Origin: Candidatus Thorarchaeota archaeon SMTZ1-83 | Lineage (GTDB): Archaea > Asgardarchaeota > Thorarchaeia > Thorarchaeales > Thorarchaeaceae | Direction of reading: 5' to 3' | Assembly (NCBI GenBank): GCA_001563325.1 | Contig: LRSK01000010.1 | Location: 1-26,238 of the forward strand | DNA length: 26,238 nt | In this document: positions 5,125 through 14,400 of the stretch, in pieces | Layout of the letters: every line of letters starts with the position of its first letter | Numbering within the stretch: the stretch's first letter is position 1 | The notes under the pieces: generated by a model | Database searches by the model: none | What the model saw: the letters and a program-made list of their open reading frames with translations, nothing else | What the model was told of the DNA's origin: nothing | Position numbers and translations under genes: made by a program

Positions 5125-7914
5125 CTACTCCCTCAGAACATCAACTTTCGATTCTGTGAATCTCGAAGCCAAGACTATTGGTACTAGAGCCGCCGCAAGG
5201 ACAGCAACGATCATAGTAATCATGCCAACAACCGCAGGTATAGATAGGACGACCACTGGTCTCACAAGCTGCTGCAAGTTCTGGCTCTGATTAGCAAGGT
5301 CGCCGAATAACTGAATGAACCCTGTTCCAACTCCCAGGATTAGCGAGAAGAGTATCATCACCATAATCTCCGCGATGAGGACTTTCAGAACTTGACTTCG
5401 GGTGAACCCGCGAACCCTGAGCAATGTGGTTTCGTACTCTTTTTCCCGCAGAGTAAGTCCCACAACCAGTGCAGTGCCAAAAATCGCCAATACCACTGCA
5501 AATACAACTCCCACCCAACGTGCTCGTGTGCCTCCAACCTCGAAGGTGTTCTCCTCCATAGCCTTAAGTGAAGATACCACTGAGTCTGTGCTCTCTACTT
5601 CGGGATATCTCGATGCTATCTCCTCTTCGAGAACTGTGCCGTTTACATCGGGAAAAGTCTTGACGAGAATGTGACCTTCGGCATACTCAGAAAGACCCGT
5701 CGAGTTGAGGAAATCACTGGGAACGAAAGACGGGTAAGTCCCACCGAAGGCAAATCGGCCGAAGTCCCGAGCGATGTCCCCTAGAAGTGCTTCGAATGGA
5801 CTGACGAATCCCACAAGACCAACAATCTCCATCCGGTGAACATCGCTAGCGCTTGTCCCACGAAGCGTTATGAAGTTGCCAATCCTGAGGTCAAGGGATC
5901 TGGCCACAGAGACTGACAGGAGAATCTTCTCTCCCGTGAAATTCTGGAAGACCTCATCCAGCGACGGACCGCTAAACCAGCTTTCCTCATAAAACGCGGC
6001 TTCGGTCCAATTTTCGGGGAAGATGCCTCGTATCTCCATACTGCCCGTGGTGCTACTCATCGTGAGTCTGTACTCCAACGTGACGGCTTGGACCCCTTCA
6101 AGCCCCTCAATCACTTCAATTGTGCCCGTGAGATTGGTGCCTGCCGGGAATATTGCACCAACGTCAGATCCGACATCATATAGAGTGGTACGATTGACAC
6201 GGTCCGCTTCTGAGAAGAGACCTCCAACACTGAACAATCCATACGCGACGATGAGTGCAACCACAAACACCAAAGCCGCGTTTCTCGAAGGATTCCTCTT
6301 CACATTCCTAGTCGCGAGCCTGCCAAAAGCACCAAAGAATCGGCTAAAAGTCTGAACGATTCCCTCCTGAAACTTCTGTGAGCCTCGGAGCAGTATCTTG
6401 GTTAGACCGTACAGAAACAAGATAGGGCCTGCAAAGTTGAGGAATCCGTCCACGGGGGTCCATATTGCTGTGACTATGAGGAGAAGGAAGTTTGTGGACA
6501 GGGCTCCCGAAAGCACACTCTGCATATTGATTCCTAGAATCCATGCGACGATCTTGTAGGTGCCGAGAACCAGGGCAATTGTGGGCAACAGCCTCTTGTA
6601 TTCTCTCCGTTCCTCGATGTATACGTACTGCTTCAGCGCATCGAGAGGATCGAGCTTGGATGCTCTTTCTGCAGGACCACGAACCGACCAGTACGCCAAG
6701 ATTAGCGCAAATGCAACAACGAATACTGAGGTCATAGGGTTGCCTGTGAATGCCAAGAGAGGGTTATCGATTGCCACCCCCACCACCATATGCCCAAGTA
6801 GTGTACCAAGAATCAAGCCCACTATTCCGCCGATCAGTCCGATTATCACTCCTTCCAACACAAGCATTCTCTTGATCGACTTCGGCCCAAGCCCTTTTGT
6901 CGACAGTAGACCAAACTCCCGACGTCGCAGATTGTAGCTTACGTCACTGAGCATCGTCGAGGAATACCAAGACATGAAGATGATAGGAGCCGCTAGGCTG
7001 ACGAAGGCAACGATTAGGATTGTGGACATGAGTGACACCATGGAGAGTGTAGGACCGACCAGATTCGTCACATCGGTGTTGAGAACTGCTGTTCTATCCT
7101 CTATTCTTGCAACGATATCATTGACAGTGGAAGAAGAGCCTCCCACATCATATGGGTTGATGACCATGTCTCTGTTGAGCTGGCATGCATATCCCGTAGT
7201 CATGAACATCCGGGTTCCATTCTCGTATCCATCAAACCATTCAATGAATGGAGCCATTGTAGATTCCCAGTCGACTAGCAGGAGGTTATAGTCGCGCCAA
7301 TTGCCAATCTCGATTTGGATGAATCCTAGGTTCAAGTATCGAGGAGGATTCAACAGGCGCGCAGTACGCTCAGGAATGTCCACATAACCAGCAACCGTGA
7401 GGTTAAGCTCAAGTTCCTCTATGTAAGGAAATTCTGTCGTCTGTACTCTGATCGGGAATTGCAGAATCTCACCCGCGGACAGAGCAGATGCGTTCACTGA
7501 GCTCGCAACAATGTAGGTTTCATTGGCGCCCAGTGTTGTTGAGCCGTTTATGTATTCGACCGTACTCCATGCAGCACTCAGAGTATTCAGCCCTATAACG
7601 TCAAAGGACGTCCCGGTTGTTTGGTTGTATGTGTAGACGACTTCCGAGTACACGTCTACTGATGACACCTCGGGCAGCCCCTGTAGAAGAGCCTCTAACT
7701 CGGCCATTTCAGTGTTCGACCAAGTGACATTGTTTGCTTGGACACGGAGATCATAGTCAACATTTTGAAGAGCGTTCAGCAGAGCCTCTCTAGATGTAAC
7801 ATCAGCAGATACGACCATGCCTGCGAAGAAAGTCGTGGCAATAAGGACGCCAACAGTGAGGGCAACGAAGAGTCGGTAGCCCCTGACGACTCTCTTCAGC
7901 GCGTATCTAAACAT
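5125..7914 (-). CDS. Large FtsX-like ABC permease (two FtsX modules, about ten membrane helices)
   Basis: The 929-residue product begins with helix 1 at about 15-36, followed by a large outside domain (38-288), then a helix block at about 288-320, 355-380, 393-410, 441-462, 475-507 and 543-566, a second outside domain (567-798) and three final helices (799-822, 842-870, 888-918). The layout is two FtsX/MacB-type permease modules fused in one chain. Partners of LolD/MacB-type ATPases move lipids, lipoproteins, peptides or signals at the outer face; the cargo here cannot be read from sequence. Several N-X-T/S sites lie in the outside domains. ATG 7914 has a TATA-like box at 7951-7958, predicting a leader of about 15 nt. 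The upstream ribosome binding site is weak (GAGAG). Confidence 0.9.
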   Translation of the reverse strand: MFRYALKRVVRGYRLFVALTVGVLIATTFFAGMVVSADVTSREALLNALQNVDYDLRVQANNVTWSNTEMAELEALLQGLPEVSSVDVYSEVVYTYNQTTGTSFDVIGLNTLSAAWSTVEYINGSTTLGANETYIVASSVNASALSAGEILQFPIRVQTTEFPYIEELELNLTVAGYVDIPERTARLLNPPRYLNLGFIQIEIGNWRDYNLLLVDWESTMAPFIEWFDGYENGTRMFMTTGYACQLNRDMVINPYDVGGSSSTVNDIVARIEDRTAVLNTDVTNLVGPTLSMVSLMSTILIVAFVSLAAPIIFMSWYSSTMLSDVSYNLRRREFGLLSTKGLGPKSIKRMLVLEGVIIGLIGGIVGLILGTLLGHMVVGVAIDNPLLAFTGNPMTSVFVVAFALILAYWSVRGPAERASKLDPLDALKQYVYIEERREYKRLLPTIALVLGTYKIVAWILGINMQSVLSGALSTNFLLLIVTAIWTPVDGFLNFAGPILFLYGLTKILLRGSQKFQEGIVQTFSRFFGAFGRLATRNVKRNPSRNAALVFVVALIVAYGLFSVGGLFSEADRVNRTTLYDVGSDVGAIFPAGTNLTGTIEVIEGLEGVQAVTLEYRLTMSSTTGSMEIRGIFPENWTEAAFYEESWFSGPSLDEVFQNFTGEKILLSVSVARSLDLRIGNFITLRGTSASDVHRMEIVGLVGFVSPFEALLGDIARDFGRFAFGGTYPSFVPSDFLNSTGLSEYAEGHILVKTFPDVNGTVLEEEIASRYPEVESTDSVVSSLKAMEENTFEVGGTRARWVGVVFAVVLAIFGTALVVGLTLREKEYETTLLRVRGFTRSQVLKVLIAEIMVMILFSLILGVGTGFIQLFGDLANQSQNLQQLVRPVVVLSIPAVVGMITMIVAVLAAALVPIVLASRFTESKVDVLRE

Positions 7915-7950
7915 CTCTCAGTAAACCTTGGTATGCCCCAGAGTTCAACC

Positions 7951-7958
7951 GATATAAA
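7951..7958 (-). promoter_or_regulatory. TATA box of the ABC permease gene
   Basis: On the minus strand this reads TTTATATC, about 40 bases upstream of ATG 7914. With the usual archaeal spacing, transcription would start near 7929, leaving a leader of about 15 nt. Confidence 0.5.
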
Positions 7959-7984
7959 GTGGTTGTTCACCTCATCGCCCAGAT

Positions 7985-8242
7985 TCGGAATATGGAATCA
8001 AGAGGCTTGAGAATAAGGTGGGCGCACCACCGTGGGCAACATGACACTTGCCGCGCCACCACCTAATGATTTGTGCGTCATGTTCCATATAGCCCATTTT
8101 TGGGGCACAATGCGAGGCTCGGAACGCACGCCAGATTCCGTAGCCGACCCACGCAAGATGTGCTGCGCCCTTGTTTTGGAGACAGTCATGTTCGCTGATG
8201 CTCCACCACAACTATCTCGCAGTTGACATTAGGGCACAAGCG
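7985..8242. other. Gene-free region with dense complementary segments (candidate structured RNA or decayed element)
   Basis: No convincing gene lies between 7915 and 8441. Inside it, pairs include AGGTGG+GCGC (8016-8025) with GCGC+CCACCT (8053-8064, two-base bulge), nested GGCAA (8035-8039)/TTGCC (8048-8052), GTGCGT (8073-8078)/ACGCAC (8124-8129), GCCC (8092-8095)/GGGC (8103-8106), GGGCGCA (8020-8026)/TGCGCCC (8164-8170), and GGAATC (7994-7999)/GATTCC (8134-8139). CATGAC in the loop at 8040-8045 matches GTCATG at 8077-8082, a possible pseudoknot. GTCATGTTC recurs at 8077 and 8185, and GGGCACAA at 8103 and 8232. Not all pairs can form together. I found no RNase P, SRP or tRNA signatures. Confidence 0.35.
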
Positions 8243-8294
8243 AATATAACTTTAGGTGTCTGCGACACCATCCCGAAAAATGAGGAGTGATGGT
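8241..8294 (+). promoter_or_regulatory. TATA-like box followed by inverted repeats
   Basis: AATATAAC at 8243-8250 resembles a TATA box. Immediately after it, GGTGTC-TGC-GACACC (8255-8269) is a perfect 6+3+6 inverted repeat, and ACCATC (8267-8272) can pair with GATGGT (8289-8294). No gene of useful length follows on the plus strand, so this could be the promoter of a short RNA, or the repeats could belong to the 3' end of the giant operon read from the other strand. Confidence 0.25.
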
Positions 8295-8441
8295 CGCGGC
8301 GTCTCCTTGTTCACATAGTAATACGACTAAATAGCATATAACAGTATCTCAAGTGACCGAGTACGCCATGGAATGACCTCAACATGGCGCCGGAACCTCC
8401 TGTTTCGGTTTGCCAGTTTGTCCTAACAGAGAAATCAAACC

Positions 8442-11400
8442 CTAGTCTGGAGAGGATGATCTCTTCAGGAACACATCCCTGCGCCTACGCACATAGACCG
8501 GTATCAAGACAGTCAAGGCAATTAGGGGGGTCGCGACCAACGCAGCCCTGATTATGGCTTCCACCTGGGAGCCGGCTGGCTCCATTGAGCTCCCTACTGG
8601 GGGAACTGAAGGAGCAATCTCACTCCCCGACACCACGAGATATCTCCACTTGGAATGGATAGCAACGTCTGGTGGGGATGCAACGGAATAGAACCGGCCT
8701 ATCTTCGGGGATCTCAATCTCTCTTGAGATGAATAATGCCAGATGAGACGACGTGTTGCACCACTGACCACGTTGATGTATTCGTTATTCGTCATGATGA
8801 GATCATCGGCTTCGTCGCCATCCATGTGGTCGAAAGTGCACATACAGCTAGTATATGGACCACGAAGTGGCGCCAGGTATGTCCATGCGCCTTCATAGTA
8901 CGGATAGGTTGCCTTGTAACGCACTGCGACAATCCCAGCATCAACATAGTTTATGACCAACTCATCAATTCCATCACTGAGGTATAGGTCGGCAGAATAG
9001 AAGTCCCGTATGTTCTCATCCGGAAGGACTACTGAATAGTAGACTGACGTTGTTGGCGATAGGATTGTAGTCAAGTTTCCGTATGTCCTCACTGCGATGT
9101 CTGTTACTCCATCGCCGTCGAAATCCCCGGTCTTGATGTCGCCGATGTTGGCCCCCGTGCCAATACTCCATCCAGGGTCACCATTACCCTTTAGCACCGT
9201 GAGCGTATTATCCTTCCCTCCAATGACAACATCGTAGAGTGTGGGACTCCCACTAAAGCGGCCAAGGGCCATATGGTTTCCAGTTGATGTTGCATTCGCT
9301 AGGCTCCAGTACAGGGAATTGCCTGAACGGTCAAACCAACCGACCCAGGCAGAGGATGAGCCTTCGAAGAGAACCGCAATCTCATGATGGATGTGAATGG
9401 CATCGGGCACAAAATCGGCAATATGAAAGTCAAGAATGCCTACTCCAACAGTCGGGGTAATAGTTCCTATCTTGGTCCCAGTGCCTGCATTGAAGATTGC
9501 CACAGACGACTTGTCAAGGAGAACTCCAATCTCTAAGTCGGGATTGTCGTCGAGCTGGCCAAACCTCACCTCAGTGATAGATTCGCCGATCGACAGATTC
9601 CACAAAGCTGCACTCGTCGTTCCGTTGATTAGGAGCAGATTATGAGTACTGGTGGCCAGCACAATTTCATCTCTTGCATCTCCAAGAATATCCTTCACCC
9701 ACATCCCGGTAACAGCTGCTGGAGAGGTTTCTTTCTCCCAGTAGGCCTGATGCGCCGTGTAGGCTGGTGGTGTCAATGGCAAAATCCTCTCTTCGCCCTC
9801 GAAGGCCTGCAAAGTTCGGTTGATGAAGTCCCAGGCAATTATCGCGGCTGAATCAATACCCGGTAGTCTGGCAATGGTGGCACTCCACGGAAGTCCGTTA
9901 GTCACATTGAACCACATGAGAACTCCATTCTTTCCATCAACGGCACCTACTATACCGAGAGGCGTGAACGGGTTGCTGATCGCGACAGCGATGTCTAAAG
10001 TCCCCGAACCGCCGAGATATCCAACGTCTATGGCCAAGACTCCGATATTCTCGGCGGAAGGTCTGTAGTTCCATTGACTCCTACCAGTGGAGGGTTCTTC
10101 AAGGAAGAGTCCCTTGTCAATAGAGTGGACCAGCACCTCATCCACACTGTCTCCATCGAAGTCTCCGAGGAAAAGCTGGCTCATAAGCCCCCTTTCTGTG
10201 GTGTTATAATACGTGGTTCTCGTTTTGAAGTCGAGCAACGAGAGGCCGAACCGCCCACCGCCGAGGTTCGTAGCATAGATTAAGTCCACAAAACCGTCTT
10301 CGTTCATATCGCTAGTCAAAAGATCCATCTCATAATCAGTCACCCAATCGGCGGTTTCCCATAGCACGGTACCGTTAACCGGATTCACGAGTTGAATTCG
10401 AGATTGGCCAGTCACGACGGCGACAAGTAGTGTCGAGTCACCCGTGAAGTTTCCTACGACAAGCCGGTAGGCGGCATCCACCGATACTGATGTGTCATTC
10501 ATGTACTGTCCTTGGTGTGAAACCATCCATATCTCACCTGTGGTGGTTCCGAACACTATCTCCACGGAGCCATCAGCGTTCACATCTGCTACATCCATAC
10601 CTAGATACTCACCTGAAGCGATGTTGTACCTCCATAACTCTAAGCCATTCGTGATGTTCAGGGCATAAATGGTTGAATTCTGGCTAGTCAACAAGACTTC
10701 TGGAATGCTGTCGTTTGTTATGTCTTCAAGTAACATGAAGTTGAAGCCGACTCCCTCATCGGTGTTATTCCAGACAAGAGTAGCTCCGTCGTCATTCAGA
10801 CAATAGACCTCCCCGACGTCAGTTTCCGCGACAATGATTTCGTCATATGTGTCACTGTCAACGTCATAGACCTGCAAGAGTCCGTGTGTGGCGGGCAGAG
10901 AACCTATTCCGGGGGTAGCAAAATCCCATAGCATCTCGGAAACTCTGAGCTCGGTTGCACCCTCAGAAGTGTCGAGGTACTCCATGATGTAGACTTCACC
11001 ACGTCCGGTTGAGATTCCGATTTCGGGGAAAACATTGCCATTGGAGTCATAAACAGTGACACCAGTGACCTCGTTGTCATATACCTTTGACAACCAGACC
11101 TCTTCATAAACGGCCATGTCATCAACTCCAATGGAGTGCTTCATCTCATAGACGCCAACTTGCTGTTCGAATGCAACCATAACCTCCTTTCGGCCATCAT
11201 TGTCAGTGTCCCCCGTGTCGAGATCGACTACATTCCTCAGAGTGTTCCCGGTCCAATCCGAGCTGGGGTTGATGCCATAGACAAGGTCAGTATTGAATCT
11301 GTAAAGTAAATCCTGACCTTTGAAGCCGGTCCAGTAGTGGCTGAACATCTCTACGTACATGAATCCGGCATCGGTCAGTCCCAGCACGCATGGAGATTTC

Positions 11401-14400
11401 GCCGTTGGGCCGTATATCAGATCGCCTGTTGCCTGATATGTGAAATTCACTAAGTTTGTATCGGGGTCCTCAGTTCTCTGAATGTAGTTCGGAATTGTGT
11501 TCAGAGTTTCCTGAACACTCCATGTTGCACCCTTGTCCCTGCTCCCAACCATTCCTATTTGATCTTCGAATAGAACCCCGGGAGTCTCATAGATGACTAT
11601 CAATGATTCATCATCGGATCTCTGATAATTGATATCTGGAAAAATCTCGTCTTTGAAAGACGTCGTTGCCTGATGGGCGATGGAGCCGGTGAAGTTGAGC
11701 TCACTGTCTGCAACAAGGACCCAGATATCATAGTCTGGTTTTGCTGTCAGTGTGTTTATCGCGGACAATGCAAGAGCGTGGTCACCACTGGGTAGCTTCA
11801 CAACTGATGCAGACTGTGCATCCAACTCGTTCCAGTTGGGATAGAAGTTGCCATACCATACCGGTGGTGCGGTGGGTGTGCCTTTGTGTATGAAGTTGCG
11901 ATAGACTCTCTTAACGTCAGTCTTGGTGTAGATGACTCCTACATGTGAACTGTTGTATACCCAGACCTTGGGGAAGTTTCTAGTAACATCGGCGTTGGTT
12001 CTTATCTTGGTGGGTTGCGTCCAGGTCTTTGTGAATGCATCAAACCTTGAGATATAGAAGTCGTATGTGCCACCCATCGAATCGAAGGCCTTCCATGTCA
12101 GATAGATATCTCCATCGCTGTCTGAGGTCACGCATGGCTGCACTTCTTCAGTTATTATCATCGACCCTCCAGGGTCGTAGTCCGCATCGTCAAAGATCTG
12201 TACGGCATCACCCCAAATTCCTGTAGATATCGTGTAATTCTTCCAGTATAGGTGACTCTGATTCACATAAGCCAAGAAGACCTTGTCCGAAAGAGTGGAC
12301 TTGCCTTCTGTCAAGTCACTGCAATATTGCCAGTCATTGACATTGATGTCCTCACCAGCACTCCTAACTGTATCAAGCTGTACCAAGGGATAGTTAGGAG
12401 AAGCGGTGACAAACTCGACCTTCTTGTACTGCGAATCTGTCCCCGGTATCCATTCCCACATATCAAAACCATGACTGTGGCCGATGATGATTTCCTGGGC
12501 ACCATCATAGTCCTGATCGTCAAGTGTAAGGCAACTGACAGGGTTCCAGAATATCAACTCCCATGGAGCTGTCCAGGACCAAGTGAAAGTACCTCCTTTG
12601 CATTCGTATGTGTTTACAAAACCGTGTGGACGCGAGTACCTAGTGTCCAGGGTACCTCCGATGATTATTTCCCGATATCCATCCTGATCTGTGTCACACA
12701 TCACTATGGCGTCAATGCAGGCGTACTGGTAGTCCAACACGCCTGAGGGGTCGGCGAGAGCATTGCCAAGTAACATGTATCTGCCATCAAGTGCGGGACT
12801 CGTCATGAAGAAGTCGTTGTCCTGAGTTCCATCCCAGGAATCTTGCGGAACATTGTAGATGAATAGGAACGGACCAGCCGCAACTGCTACCTCCAACCTG
12901 CCATCGTAGTCTATGTCATCACCTGCTGCAATGGCGGTCACCTCGGTCACGTGATCCCACTCAGCCGTCAGATTGAACACCGAATCACGAATGTCGATTG
13001 AGTACGCAAAGCCGATAGCATCCCCGCCGGTAAGACCCAGCTCCTCGAATACGTATATTTGAAGGTCGGCTGCCACAATCAGCTCCTTCAGACCGTCTTG
13101 GTCTAGGTCTACGTCTGCAATCAAATGATTAGCGTGATCCCAAATCCGTCTATTGAAATCTCCACTAATGCCCTCCAACTCCTCATAGAGATAGGGGCTT
13201 ACTGAACTCTTCTCAGTGTGATTCAGGTCGAATGAACGGAACATTCTCTTGTAGGTGTTGTTTGTCATATGTTCAAACACGTATACATTCGAATCGTAGT
13301 CACCGACTATCATCTCACCTTTGCCGTCATTATCAATGTCTCCTGAAGCAATGGAAAGGGTCCATTCCTCTAGATCATCCTCATTGCTCCAAGCCTCATG
13401 AATATGGAAACCCGCGTTCTTGAAAGCAGTGCTGTTCATTAGGCTGAAGTCGATTCTAAGGGCTTCGGGGTATGTAGCAACCAGATAGCTATCAATTGCA
13501 TCGTAGAGAGGCTCGGCAAGAACCATCTTCCAAGTATCTGGGTTGATTCCTGTTAGAGTGAAGTTGCCCTTCACTTCAATATCAAAGAAGTCATCGTAGT
13601 ATCCGAGCGTGTATTCATCAGTATTCGGGACGAGTCTGACATCCTTGTAGCCCAAGTACTTCAGATTGGTGGTAAGCCCCGGGTTGGAGAATATACGCTT
13701 CTCTTGTTCCCACGTAGGATCGTTGTTTGATCCTCTGTTGATGAAGCATGTAGCGCCATCCTTGTCAGCATAGTTCATAATGAGATCGAAGTCACCATCT
13801 TCGTCGACATCAACTAGGTCGGGCTGTCCCCAGATGTAGCTAGTTTCATACTCGTTCACTTCATCAAAGTATCCCCTTACCAGTGTGAAATTCGTCACCC
13901 CGAGTTCAGAGAATGTGTTCTTGGCCAGATACACCTCACCTGTGGAGAGAATCATGTCCAAGTCTTTGTCTCCATCGACATCTTCAAAGTCCATACGAGG
14001 CGTTGTCTGAGCCACTCCGACCAGCTGGACAAGCTCGCCAGTGGTGTCAACGAATCCGAGTGAGAAGTAGTTCTCGTACGGATATGGTGAAACAACTGAC
14101 CTATAGAAGAAAAGCACCTTCCCCCTCTCCTCTGGGTCTGTTACTTCAAACGGGTCGAGTTCGGGCTTCAGCATCCCACACACAATGAATGGATAGCCAC
14201 TTATCTCATTATGAAAAGTCCCATCGAAGTTAGCAAACCAAGGAGCCTCCGCGGAAACGTCCCACGGGCCGCCTATTGCCAAGGTTGGGTTTATGGGAGC
14301 AACCATGGCTGCAAAGTCGACGTCTGTAACCTCTGACCCTGTTGGATAGTTGAAATAGATACCTCCACCTCCCTTCGTACCAACAATGTACTGGCCTAGG

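Noticed and set aside
7972..8226. Short open frames on both strands in the gene-free region
   Set aside because: They overlap each other on opposite strands, lack good ribosome binding sites and have unusual composition; pairing segments explain the region better.
7985..8242. RNase P RNA, SRP RNA or tRNA in the structured region
   Set aside because: I looked for the conserved words of these RNAs on both strands and did not find them.
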